From Plantago major (taxonomy: Eukaryota; Streptophyta; Magnoliopsida; Lamiales; Plantaginaceae), in the NCBI GenBank assembly GCA_026545765.1, contig CM048839.1, positions 4,114,835 through 4,178,834 of the forward strand: a DNA stretch of 64,000 nt. Direction: 5' to 3'. The notes under the pieces are model-generated. The model saw only the letters and a list, made by a program, of their open reading frames with translations. It was not told the DNA's origin and made no database searches. How positions within the stretch are numbered: the first letter of the stretch is position 1; each line of letters starts with the position of its first letter. Shown in pieces: positions 37,945-49,389 of this stretch. Both the position numbers and the translations under genes were made by a program.

Positions 37945-38868
37945 ACTAGTCACCCTCCAGAGTTGGTGTGAATTATTGTCTTTTGATGTTTAGTTTGTGT
38001 TGTAACATTATTCCAGAGTTCTCAACTGTATGCTTACTTTTCTTTGAAGATTTTCCAGTAACAGGCTATAAATCTGGGTCAGACTTCAGAGCACAACATT
38101 TTGTTTTTTCTTGATCAGAGTTTGGACTGATCAACTCTGATTGATCTCTCATTTTTCTTGTCTTGTTTAATAATGTCCTTCATTTGTTTTTCCCTGTGAA
38201 ATTGACTAATCCAAATTGAGCTTGACATTGTGTTTGTCATTGAAGGACAGCCACATAGTACTATATCTCAAGAACTTGCATTATCTGAAGCTAGCCACTT
38301 GAATTAATTAGCAATGATATAGACTTGATACAATGCTACTGAAAATTATTACCTAAACCACGTTTATGATGTACGAGAAATTATGATCTAAGATCATGCT
38401 AGACTTCCCTGATTTGAGAGCTCAAACACTCTGAAGCTGACAAAAAAAATGGCTCAAAATGTTTAACAGTTATTTAGTTGTACGAATGTGATACTCGACA
38501 ATATATGGATATGTTGCAAACTGGGAGTGACATTGGAACAGCTAAGAGAGGGGTGGTGTGAATCAAATTAATGGACTGAAATTGTTCATTGCTAAGAAGA
38601 AGATGCCAGAAGGATTATTGTAAAGTGCTGCCAACAATTTTACAGGATAATAAAACAAGAGACAATCAGTGTCAGATAACAGACATTTGAACTCCATGCT
38701 AAATAGATCTTCATTCTCAACTTCAGACTACAAAATACGAACACTTCATCATCTATTGATCCACATGCACCTGAATGAAAGAAACATTCGTTGTGTGTAG
38801 ATGATCATTCCGACTGCGAAGGAGTTCATCTAAGCAGTTGCAAGAGCCAGGCGTCAACAACTGTAGGT
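37945..38868. other. Convergent 3' region of CYP95 and VTE3
   Basis: Contains the 3' UTRs of both genes, which are transcribed toward each other. Several T-rich stretches after 37960 could serve CYP95 polyadenylation. No further gene. Confidence 0.55.
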
Positions 38869-41071
38869 CTATATGGGTTGGCCTTTCGGAGTAACTAGAT
38901 CTTTAAGCCACATGTAGATGGGAACCAACACATAGTAGGTTGCTGCCAAGCAACCAAGAAGGAGGCGATACAAGAACACAAAAGGATTTACGGGTTTTGA
39001 TACATCCTCTTGCTTTGGACCGAGCTGCAACAGAAGTAGGGGCATGTTAAAGAGATGCTGCTTATATCCTACTGATAAAAAACTATCCTCTACTGGAGTT
39101 TTCCAAAATGAGCAAAAAATAAAGAATCTTGGAGGTATAGAGGAAGCAAAATAAACTCTTCCTTTAAGACAAATGTGATAGTTTGAACATAAAGAAAAAC
39201 GAGTTTAAATACTCAGTTTAAAAATACATACGTCTGCAAGAACTTGCGTAGACTTGAACGGGATGATCGTGTACACAAACAAGCTATCTAGCAAAAACTT
39301 GATGACTGCTCAAAGCTCAGCAGCACATTATTGAGATTAGGTCAGAAATCAACCATTTTCACTCGAGTTGACACATGTACAAGTACACACTTATGCTACA
39401 ATATTTCAAGAATTAGATTGTCTCTAGAACATTCATGAGTGATTGCATATATTATGGAGTGTTGAAAATAAGTTGAAGTAGATAAAAGTGTGGTTGCCCG
39501 CAAAAAGTAAAGAACAAGAGAAGAGTTTGCAAGTATATTGCCGTAGTTATAATCAGCTGAAAAATGCATTCAATTGATGCTTATATGAACAACTAAAACA
39601 TTACCTTCAAAGGTGAGTCCCCAGAAGCAGGTTTTACGCCAGTAACCGAACATCCCATGATCAACCCATGTCTGCGAACCCCACGGTACCACTTGGGACC
39701 AATCCTCTTCAACTGGACATCCTTGAATCCTGCCTTTGTAAACCACTCAATGTACTCTTCCTCCTTTGGGAAAAGCATCCACACATCTGCGAAGAAGCGA
39801 GACAACGGATGTGTGGGATAAACAGGGCCAATAAGGCAAGCCTTCCCTCCAAGTCTCAGTACCCTGTAAGCTTCCCTGATCCCACGCTGGGGGTCTGGCC
39901 AGTACTCAATACTGAAACATCACACAAATTTGACAAATTCAGTAATAGGTAGCAAGAAAGATAACCCTATATTCAACTAGCAGCACATCATGTACACATT
40001 TTAATTAGTTGCTGTCTACACGAATTGAGCTTCATAAATAGCCTTCACATTTCGAACGAACCGTACTTGCAACATGCATAGCCAATAACAGATGCGACAA
40101 GGAAAGAAAGTAAACCAGAACTACTCATGCTCCACCTTTGCAAATAAACTATACAATAGCCAAGGCCTCAAAGGACATATGGTAATGCACCAACGAACAA
40201 TAAAAGGAATGAACCAAAACAAACATAACCACAACACTATAAGCTAAACATAGAGATAACTCTGTGCTCTATGGTAAGAGCTCGGAAAGGGTGTTTTCTA
40301 TGCAGCCTTAGCATTGCATTTCTACATAGAGGCTCAATTGCATTATCACCATATATGCTCCTACAAAACCTCAATTAACTATCAAACAAGTACAATGCAA
40401 AATAACAATCTAGCTCAAAACACATTCAAGTTTCAATGCAGTATACACCACAATATACATAATCAGCTAAGAAGACACAACACTCCATTATAGTTATACC
40501 TTCCAGCAGACACATATCTATCGACAGAATCCGTCCCAAACGGAAGGTCCTCTGCATCCCCTTCAATGATCGTACACTCCTTCAAAGCCGGTTTCGCCTT
40601 AGCTTTCGCAAGCTGGTGAGGGGACTGATCAAGAATAGTCACATTCTTGGCATCCACATGCTTGACAATCCCCAAAGTAGTGAACCCTGTACCTCCACCA
40701 ACATCCACCACTTTCAAGTACCTGCTATCCAAATCAGCTGGCTCCAAAGCATCATCTCTCATATCCTCAGTCCAGTGACCAGGGTTTATCACATGGTCGT
40801 ACACAATCGACAAGAACCTGTAAAACCAAAAGGCCTCTTTCTTGTGCTGGATGAATCTTGGCTGAGAAGCTGGTCTAGCTTCAGAAAGACTGCAGTTTGG
40901 GACAATGGTTATCCTGTTCTTGGTCGATTTAAGGGAGATTTTGGGTGAATTCAGCTTGGGGAAATGGACTCCTTGAAAATCTGAGCCAAGAAAACCTAAC
41001 CCCTTTGGTGATTGGGTGATTCCTCGGAAGAGGGTGAGATTTTCAGCTCCATTCAGCATTGTAGAAGCCAT
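38869..41071 (-). CDS. VTE3: MPBQ/MSBQ methyltransferase, plastid inner envelope (VTE3/IE37)
   Basis: SAM-dependent C-methylation of 2-methyl-6-phytyl- and solanesyl-benzoquinol, needed for tocopherol and plastoquinone-9. Exons 41071-40500, 39911-39605 and 39024-38869 join in phase to 344 residues, the length I recall for the spinach 37-kDa envelope protein. Residues 1 to about 50 form a Ser/Lys-rich chloroplast transit peptide (ATG at 41071). The methyltransferase core follows, with SAM motif I VVDVGGGTGFTTLG (about 115), the post-I acidic LDQSPHQLAKAKAK, and EGDAEDLPF. The family blocks RFFADVWMLFPKEEEYIEWF and GPKWYRGVRRHGLIMGCSV come next. A single membrane-anchor helix near the C-terminus (FLLGCLAATYYVLVPIYMW; a leucine replaces F in this copy) precedes KGQPI-stop. 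All motifs intact. Confidence 0.96.
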
Positions 41072-41099
41072 TTTGGAGGAGAAACAAGGTTCAAAATTG

Positions 41100-41658
41100 A
41101 ATCTTTGGAGGGTTGGAGACTAAATTCAGTGAAGAAGAATTTAGTATTAGAGGGTGCTGAGAAATGTGGTTTTTTGGAGGTACCTGAACAGCACCAAGAA
41201 CCACAGGAGTGAGATTGCTGGAAGGCAATTAGCCAGAAAAATAAAGTTTTATTATTATTATTATTATGTGAAATGAATATGGAAATTTGTTCTAACAGTT
41301 GATGGAATTGAATTTGATTGGCTGGTGTTTGTTAGGGAAAGTGATTGCAAATGTAGCATGGAACGATAATAACGAGGACTAGAAGACTGAATAACCCACG
41401 ATAATGGGTGGGGCTGAATGTCTAAGAAGTTGGGGCCTGGCCCATGAGTTCATGTCTGGGCTTAGATTCGGCTCATGAACATTAATGGAACAAGAAAATC
41501 TCTAGTTAGTGTCTATTCAACAAGCATCCGTTTTAAAAGGAATAATCATCATTTAACAAGAAAATAATGTTGTTTCGGCCACAGATTCACTGCTAATTCC
41601 CCTACTAATAATACTGTTAAATGAATCAAATTATGACAGGTGTCTTTTAATTGATGTA
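41100..41658. other. VTE3 upstream region
   Basis: 5' leader and presumptive promoter of VTE3 on the minus strand. A short ATT/TTA repeat lies at 41250-41266. No clear TATA box. No other gene. Confidence 0.5.
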
Positions 41659-41659
41659 A

Positions 41660-41827
41660 GGCTACATTCTTCTTGAAAACTCATTCGATTCGATTCGATT
41701 CATTAATTCGATTCGATTCGATTCGATTCTAGTTATATTTTATACTACAATTGATTCGATTCGATTCGATTCAATTGATTCGATTCGATTAAGTTCGATT
41801 CAAGAAGTTTGATTGAAGAACATAGCC
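41660..41827. mobile_element. Short MITE with GATTCGATTC arms and TAA duplication
   Basis: 168 bp with ends GGCTACATTCTTC and GAAGAACATAGCC (two mismatches as inverted repeats), flanked by TAA on both sides, as expected for PIF/Harbinger-type MITEs. The arms are iterated GATTC/GATTCGATTC and the centre is TAGTTATATTTTATACTACA. Related to 26254-27014 and to 31320-31465. Confidence 0.65.
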
Positions 41828-41829
41828 TA

Positions 41830-42619
41830 ATTGTTTGGTTCTCCATTTTCATTTTTCTTACCATCTTCTTCAAGTTTTGCAGCCGTGTGCTGTATACTCC
41901 ATAATCCATTAATGACGCTCCAACATAGCCACCATCCAGAACCTCCTCCGCGCCGTAGCCATCCACTTATCCCTGTGAGACCATGATTATGCACTCATCC
42001 TTCCTTGACATTATCATTACAACATTCCCAGATCCATAGTCATCAAAACTTTGCAAACATTGTAACCTGTGTTGTTCTGAAAAGGGTACATAATCCCTCT
42101 CGAATCTTGCCAATTGAATTAACAACAGAGGCTTTCCAGCTTGCGCCGTTAACAATATGTGAATTATCGTATGCTATTACTTTAAGATGAAAAAGATCAA
42201 TTCATGGGATAAATTAAAATAACAATCAACATACAGAGTGTAACTATTTTCATATTGGAATGGAATGTTAAGGTTGCTAATGTTTTTTGTTAGGCATGGA
42301 TTGAATTGATGAAGAACCCAGTAACAGTAGAGTGTAGAGTGGTTTGTCAGGCTCCATGAAAAATGAAAATCAAACAAGCCTTTATTTAAATCGCCACGTG
42401 TCAGAATTTCGTTCAATTAACAGTATTATTAACAGAGTAATTAGCATTGAATCTGAAGCGTGGAGTTTCAAAACCAAAACATTCGTGAAAGCTAGCGTCA
42501 AAGTAAAATTAAATGTAAACTAGCACCATTTCTCTGGAAAAAACAAGCATCATTAGACCATTCATGAAAAAGGAGCATTTTTTTGTTGTTAAGTAATGGA
42601 GGAATTAGTGGTTTGTAAA
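41830..42619. other. Intergenic DNA, nothing recognised
   Basis: AT-rich spacer between the MITE and the copia element. Open frames here lack family resemblance. Confidence 0.55.
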
Positions 42620-42624
42620 ACAAG

Positions 42625-43585
42625 GGAAAGTGCAATTTATATTGCACTTGTTTTGTTAATTCGGCCTTTCTTCGTTTATTAATCGGTTCAACATTTGTAG
42701 TTGTTTTTCTATGAATATTTTGTAGGATATACAAGTTGGGCCTCAACATGCTTAAAGGATCAAAGTAAACAAGTTCGGGCCTCATAGAAGCAAGCTGGCA
42801 GATTTGGCGCAATCTTGGAAGAATCCAAATATTGTTAGGAAGATACTGGCGTAGGAAATTCTATAAGGAAAGAGTTGGTGAAGGCATGGACATTTGGAGA
42901 GAAAGAAGGAAATAAAGATTCTCAAAGAAACACAACAAGGAATATTTCCTTCTTGATGATTAACGCAAAGAAGTACACGGAAGAAACTGCCTTCTGAATT
43001 CTCCCTGTCCACTTCGACTTGGCTGCAATTATATATACAAGGAGCAGGAAACAAAAGAAGAGCAGCATTCTTTCTTGAGGAGATCGATCAGAACATTACA
43101 TATTCAAGAAGAACGACATCTGCAAGAAGGCCTTTGATCATCATTGATTCATATTATTTAGATTAGGGCTTCTTGTTTTACTAGACTTTTATTTCAGTGT
43201 TACTTGTGAGTGTTCTCTAAAGATTGAGAATTACTCTAGTATCATTGAACTAGAATAGGTTTTTCTTGTCTGTTCTAGGTCTAGTTTTCCGTAAGTTTAA
43301 TCAATCGTCTGTGATTGATTTAAACTTCTTTTTGTAATTCTACTTTTCATATCTAGTAGAAATTTCGCCTACGGCACCGTCGGTATCTTTATATACCGAC
43401 TTGATTAATTATGTGTTCAGTTTTATTCCGCTGCACTTTACTGAGTTTTGTCGATGACAGTTCACTGTTGTCGTAGTTTAGTTGAACACTATTCACTGTT
43501 GTCGTAACGGTGTTCACTCAACATTAATAGTCAACATTGTTTAAAACTGTCCAGAAGTACCAATCCCGGTCCAAAAGTTCTAACA
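42625..43585 (+). repeat. 5' LTR
   Basis: 961 bp. The first base is G instead of the T seen in the 3' LTR, so the canonical TG end is mutated. It ends TTCTAACA. A TATATATA (43032-43038 region) preceded by GCAAT may be the promoter core. Confidence 0.92.
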
Positions 43586-43587
43586 AG

Positions 43588-43600
43588 TGGCATCAGAGCC
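43588..43600 (+). other. Primer binding site
   Basis: TGGCATCAGAGCC two bases after the 5' LTR. It resembles the complement of the initiator tRNA-Met 3' end used by most plant copia elements. Confidence 0.85.
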
Positions 43601-43641
43601 AGCCACCTAATTAATTGGTGTCTGGATTTGGTACTACTACA

Positions 43642-44994
43642 ATGGACGCTGTCAATTCAAGTGTCAACAGGCCACTTGTGCTAGATGGGTCGAACTACCA
43701 CTACTGGAAAATACGGATCAGAACGTATATCAAATCCATTGAAGGGCGTGCATGGAAATCTGTTCTTGAAGGCTATGTGTGGCCTACCATAGGACCAGAC
43801 GCTGATGGAGATGTCGTTCCTAAACCAGAAGCTCAATGGTCAGGTGATGATTTTCTTGCTAGCTCTTACAATGAAAAGGCTTTGAATGCTATTTTTTCGC
43901 ATATTGATCCACATATGTTTAAGCTCATTCAGAATTGCACTACTGCTAAACAAGCTTGGGATTTGTTGCAAAATCATTGTGAAGGTGATAACAGTATTAA
44001 GCAAACTAAACTTCAACTACTTTGGTCAAAATTTGAAAACTTGAGAATGGCAGAAGAAGAAACGATTGATGCTTATTTTGATAAACTGCTCACTATTTCA
44101 AATGATATTCAACTGCTAGGTGATGCTATGTCTAATAAGCAACTGATTTTCAAAGCTGTTTGTACTCTTTCTTCAAAATTTGACATAAAACGAACTGTTT
44201 TGGAAGATACTCAAAACCTGGCTACTATGGATTTTCATACCCTAATGAACAATTTGAAAAATTTTGAGCTCCAACAGAATGAGCGCAAAGGTATGAAAAG
44301 CCATAGTATGTCTCTTCACTCAAAATCAAAAATCTCTGAGTCTGAAAGCAGTAGTGATGAGTCTGATGAGATGACTGAAGAAGCCTTTGGTAAAGCTTAT
44401 ACTAAGTTGCTTAGAAAGTTCAACAAAACCAGCTTTAGGAAGAATTCTAACAATGCCTCCCCAAGTAATCCTAAGGCTACTGGCAAGTTCAATAAGGCCA
44501 TAGAACTTCCTGGTTTTGATTCTAAATGACTAGACAAAGTTAGATGTTTTGAATGTCAAGGATGGGGTCACTTCCAGAATGAATGTGCTAACACTCTTCG
44601 TAAGAAGGGAAAAACGTTTCTTGCTTGTCTTAGTGATGATTCAGGTGACGAACAGGAAGCTGATACTACAGAAGGTCGTGTTGCAGCTCTGTCCTCTGTT
44701 CTGGACGATGTTGGAAATCGATGTTTGGTCAACAATGAAAACTCAACATCGTCACAGATCCTCTTCTTTGATTATGATGACTCACAGAACTGTGAAGAGA
44801 TATTCCGAGATAAATCTTTGGACTCTGAAAACTCTGTGTCTACTAACATTTACTGTTTGCATGGCTCAGTTGATTTATCTGTAGATTGTCCCTTTGAAGA
44901 AGAGTTCACTGACGAACAGATGGTGGAAGAGCTGAAACTGAAAGATGCAGAACTTGAAAAAGATGAGACAAATCTTGAACGGATGCAGTCTTGA
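43642..44994 (+). pseudogene. Copia gag with internal TGA
   Basis: From the ATG at 43642 the product has the copia gag N-terminus (LDGSNYHYWKIRI), the UBN2-type central region (NEKALNAIF, AKQAWDLLQ, FENLRMAEEETIDAYFDKL) and, after a TGA at 44527-44529, continues in the same frame to a CCHC zinc knuckle (CFECQGWGHFQNEC) and an acidic tail ending at 44994. The TGA is the only break across 1353 bases and is followed by CTAG, a known leaky context. Either it is a plain nonsense mutation or capsid and nucleocapsid are separated by readthrough. The C-terminus lacks the usual fusion to protease. Confidence 0.85.
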
Positions 44995-44996
44995 AC

Positions 44997-45696
44997 CAGA
45001 TTCCCGATCCATCCGCATCGCGAGAAGATGGAGTCAATGTTGATCACAATGTTGACTCAACATTCCGCCCAACATCGCAGGGGGAGAGCTCATCAGATGA
45101 ATCTGTCTCTGAAAATGAAGATGAACCTGTTCTGGAACCGACAGTGCCTCTGGATTCCATCAGACGTGATCCACCCCCAAGGATTCGCAAAGATCATCTA
45201 AGTTCTCAAGTCATCGGAAGCACCAGTGGAAGAATGACCTTAAGAGGAAACACTCGGAAAAACTATAAGGACACGGTAAGATATGCAACAATCTGCCAAT
45301 CTGTAAGTTCCTCTTGTTTTGTCTCTCCTAAAGTGTCTGGTCCAAAATATGTTCCTTTGGGTGCTCCTGTTAAGCAGAATGAAAAATCTAATGTTGAGCA
45401 CTCTGTTGAGTCAACATCGACATCAACATTGTCTATTTCCAGAAAGTCTGTTTCTAAAACTGCTTCTTCTGTTGTCACTGTCCAGAATGGTAAACCTACT
45501 GGAACTGGAAAAAACTCTAGAGAAAAGTATAAGAGAATTTGGGCTCCTAGGGAAAAGATTTTCTGTAATGTTGCTTTCTGTTGCTACCTCTCCTAACAAT
45601 GCAGGTAAATGGTACTTTGATAGCAGATGTTCAAGACATATGACAGGTACCAGGTCCCCTGACAACTGCTACGTGGTGGCTGATCCCCACAATTGA
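44997..45696 (+). pseudogene. Rearranged hinge and protease remnant
   Basis: 44991-45596 encodes an acidic Ser-rich segment with the RIRKDHLSSQVIG motif, which in intact copia polyproteins lies between integrase and RT. A zinc-knuckle-to-protease linker (KYKRIWAPRE) follows it here. At 45607-45650 the aspartic-protease motif reads WYFDSRCSRHMTG, with Gly of the catalytic D-S-G replaced by Arg. The order hinge-then-protease is the reverse of normal, so the internal region was reshuffled. Confidence 0.75.
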
Positions 45697-45720
45697 AATC
45701 GTGCAAAAGAAGATTATATT

Positions 45721-46546
45721 ATGCTTGACTTGACTGATCTTTCCATAGTACATCAGTTTGTGCAAACTATGATAGGTACTTTTGAGATGAATATGATCGG
45801 TAAACTCAGCTTCTTTCTTGGACTGGAGAATTCAAAACCATGCAGTACTCCTATGGCTACCTCTGTGAAGCTGAGTAGAATCGATGTTGGACAGGATGTT
45901 GACTGACATTATGCAGATCAATGATCGCGACCTATCTTTTAGTCAACCGCTCGACATCATGTTCTCTGCATGCATGTGTGCAGTGTCGATCAACCTAAAG
46001 CCCCCATTTAACTGATGTTAAAAGAATCCTTAGATATATATCAGGAACTGTTAATCTTAGATTATGGTTTGCATGTGATACAAACACTAATCTGGTGGGA
46101 TTTAGTGAATATGATTGGGCTGATGGTCTAGATGATAGAAATTCCACTAGTGGAGGTTGCTTTTATCTTGGTCCAAATTTGGTGTCTTGGTATAGCAAAG
46201 CAGGCGTGTGTCACTTTCAAGCTTGAATCAATATGTAGCATTTGGAGTTGTGTGTCTCAACTAGAGGTTGAAAAATATGCTGCATGACTATGGTCTACAA
46301 AGTGCTGCCCTTTTGATGTTCTGTGACAACCTTAGTGCCATACATATTTCTAGGAACCCTGTTCAGCACTCTCGCACTAAGCACATAGATATTAGGCATC
46401 ATTTCCTTAGGGACTTGGTCAATAAGCAAGTGATTGACATAGAACACATAGACACAACAAATCAACTTGCAGATATTTTTACCAAACCCTTAGATAGGGA
46501 GAGATTCTTCAGTCTTCGAAGATCTCTCGGTCTGTGCTCTCTGTGA
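45721..46546 (+). pseudogene. RT C-terminal scrap and RNase H remnant
   Basis: 45721-45840 carries the end of RT (VHQFVQTM, GKLSFFLGL), joined abruptly to PCSTPMATS. 46005-46230 has LRYISGTVNL and NSTSGGCFYLG with stops in frame. 46268-46546 has the RNase H end (FCDNLSAIHISRNP, HFLRDLV, LADIFTKPL) closing at a TGA. The YVDD catalytic site is absent. Confidence 0.82.
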
Positions 46547-48137
46547 TTGTCATTGTTGTGTACCAATGTTGACTCAACATCACGGTCAACATTGAAAAAT
46601 TAGAATAAGTGATCTTTTTTTCTTTTGCTTTTAGTTCTCTGTGTTTACGTGCTCTGTGCTATCTTTGGTATATGGTTCTTGGTTTGTAGCTTACAGTGGT
46701 GATGCTTAGGGTTTGAAAGGCTGTTTGAAACCAAGGTTGAAAGGTATTGAGTCTCCTGTGTGTTTGCTTTATGTAAAACCCACTTTTCGCTTTTGGCTAT
46801 TTTTACTTACCTTGACTCGCACTTGATGTTGCCTCCGTCCTTTATGCTTAATAAATCTAATGAATTATGATAAAAGGGCTCAAGTGTTTCCGTCGAGGAT
46901 CGTGTTCATGTGTTTCAAATACTATCCAGATATCGACGTGGCCAATGTGTCATATGTCGTGAGGGTTGATGGCCTGTACTGGAGACCGACACGCACAAAA
47001 GTGCCGATTCTCGTAATGCTGCTGGTTCACTTTCTGAGTACCAAATTACCCAATGTGGTCAAATGAGTGATCTTTATGCCATCAGACGTGTGTTTGCCTA
47101 ACTCCGCATAGGCTTCGGCTTTGGAGCGGATTCCTACGTGTTCCAATTATTTGACATGGTTCACGGTCTCATGGTCACCCCCACTCAAACTTATGCTAAT
47201 TGTTCAATTTACTTTTTGAGGCAATGTTGGGTGTGTTTCTTTGGTATTCCTTTCTCTTTCTGTTTTGCCTGCAGCATCAGTGGTGTTAATCGAATCTGCA
47301 CATTTTGAGACTTGGTTTCCTGGCTGACTTACATTAAGAGTGGTCTGATTTTCCGATGTTGTCATCAATGTTGAGTCAACATTCTGGTCAACAGAGATTT
47401 TACATGAAGTACTATTTGCTCGTTTGTTGTGCTCCATTTTTTGTGCTCTAATTCTGTGTGTTTTTGGGTTTGAGGGGGAGTAGGTCTAAGGTGTTTCATT
47501 GGGGTTTTTTGGGTTTTTGCATTCCTGTTCTTGCATTTCAAGTCATTTTCTTTAAAATCAAGATTTTTGGTCAACCTCCCTAGGGTTTATCTGATTACAT
47601 TGACTTGACGGATAACTGTTTTACTTGCAACTTTAATCTTTAATTAACAATTGTGCACAGTTTTTCGTTGCTTTGATATATATCTGCAGGAATCTACCTT
47701 GAAGCAAACCCAACAACACCCATCATGACTTATTTTGTAAGTTGTGTTCATGACCATCTACTCTTGTCCTAACACTGCCCTCCAGTTGATCCAACCTCTA
47801 TTCCTGATTACTGCCCTCCAGCTGATCCGACCTCTATTCCTGCTTTTGCTACTTCCTTTGCCAGTGTTGACTACAATGTTGAGTCAACATCGTTTCTCTG
47901 CATTGGTACTTTGTCTGCAGGTCCTCAACAGATTACCAAGATGGTGAAGTTTTTTTTTAAAAAAGAACTTAGTTTTCTTTCTTTCCTCACAAAAAAGGGG
48001 GAGAATGTTTGTACTCTTGGTTTTTTGTATTAAGGGGGAGTTCTTGGAGCAAGAGGGAGTTGCTTGATATTATCTTGTATTTTCCTACTAACTGCTTTCA
48101 GGTTTTTGTGAAGAAAGGCAAGAATTAAGGGGGAGAT
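46547..48137 (+). other. Long non-coding 3' segment of the copia element
   Basis: About 1.6 kb between RNase H and the 3' LTR, where Sireviruses may carry an envelope-like frame. A 68-codon frame (46860-47066) and two antisense frames (47437-47204, 47574-47365) exist, but I cannot assign them. It holds three of the six TGTTGASTCAACA palindromes and several polypurine tracts (47991-48003, 48031-48040, 48051-48060, 48125-48137). Confidence 0.6.
48125..48137 (+). other. Polypurine tract adjoining the 3' LTR
   Basis: TTAAGGGGGAGAT abuts the LTR start TGAAAG. Similar tracts at 47991 and 48031 repeat the TAAGGGGGAG core. Confidence 0.8.
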
Positions 48138-49098
48138 TGAAAGTGCAATTTATATTGCACTTGTTTTGTTAATTCGACCTTTCTTCGTTTATTAACCGGT
48201 TCAACATTTGTAGTTGTTTTTCTATGAATATTTTGTAGGATATACAAGTTAGGCCTCAACATGCTTAAAGGATCAAAGTAAACAAGTTCGGGCCTCATAG
48301 AAGCAAGCTGGCAGATTTGGCGCAATCTTGGAAGAATCCAAATATTGTTGGGAAGATATTCGCGTAGGAAATTCTATAAGGAAAGAGTTGGTGAAGGCAT
48401 GGACATTTGGAGATATAGAAGGAAATAAAGATTCTCAAAGAAACACAACAAGGAATATTTCCTTCTTGATGATTAACGCAAAGAAGTACACGGAAGAAAC
48501 TGCCTTCCGAATTCTCCCTGTCCACTTCGACTTGGCTGCAATTATATATACAAGGAGCAGGAAACAAAAGAAGAGCAGCGTTCTTTCTTGAGGAGATCGA
48601 TCAGAACATTACATATCCAAGAAGAACGACATCTGCAAGAAGGCCTTTGATCATCATTGATTCATATTATTTAGATTAGGGCTTCTTGTTTTACTAGACT
48701 TTTATTTCGGTGTTACTTGTGAGTGTTCTCTAAAGATTGAGAATTACTCTAGTATCATTGAACTAGAATAGGTTTTTCTTGTCTGTTCTAGGTCTAGTTT
48801 TCCGTAAGTTTAATCAATCGTCTGTGATTGATTTAAACTTCTTTTTGTAATTCTACTTTTCATATCTAGTAGAAATTTCGCCTACGGCACCGTCGGTATC
48901 TTTATATACCGGCTTGATTAATTTTGTGTTCAGTTTTATTCCGCTGCACTTTACTGAGTTTTGTCGATGACAGTTCACTGTTGTCGTAGTTTAGTTGAAC
49001 ACTGTTCACTGTTGTCGTAACGGTGTTGACTCAACATTAATAGTCAACATTGTTCAAAACTGTCCAGAAGTACCAATCACGGTCCAAAAGTTCTAACA
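48138..49098 (+). repeat. 3' LTR
   Basis: 961 bp, TG...CA, same length as the 5' copy, about 19 substitutions and no net indel between them. Followed by the ACAAG duplication. Confidence 0.93.
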
Positions 49099-49389
49099 AC
49101 AAGCATACACTCTGTATCATCAGTGATTAACTGCTTTAATTGACACCCCAAATTCCCTCCAGCGATTTGCAGACCAATCTTCTCCTCTCACACTATTTGC
49201 CGGCCCGTCTGCCTGCTCACCCGAAGAGTTTGTCGAAATGCTCACCGCATGTTTTATCTTTCGTATGGGCACAGTAGCCTGTCCAATGTGCTTCCCTCTT
49301 ATTTTATGTTACATTATATGAATTCAGTTAGTTGTAGAAGAAATTGAGCCTCCTTTTAATTTTGTTGTTATAATGTGTCATTGTGTTCA

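Larger units (their letters stand above)
42625..49098 (+). mobile_element. Full-length but defective Sirevirus-like Ty1/copia retrotransposon
   Basis: A 6.47-kb element with two 961-bp LTRs and 5-bp target duplications ACAAG (42620-42624 and 49099-49103). It has a tRNA-Met type primer site, a gag of the Sirevirus sort, scattered pieces of protease and RT/RNase H, a long non-coding 3' segment, and several polypurine tracts before the 3' LTR, which is a Sirevirus hallmark. I counted about 19 differences between the LTRs (about 2%), so the insertion is probably of the order of one million years old. Integrase and most of RT are missing and the remaining order is scrambled, so it could move only with proteins supplied by another element. 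Confidence 0.93.

Noticed and set aside
42782-43054. 90-codon minus-strand frame repeated at 48295-48567
   Set aside because: It is simply antisense of the LTR and appears twice because LTRs are duplicated.
47204-47574. Antisense frames in the 3' part of the copia element as an envelope or regulatory gene
   Set aside because: No signal peptide, membrane segment or recognisable motif; the NVDST-like text comes from the palindromic DNA motif.
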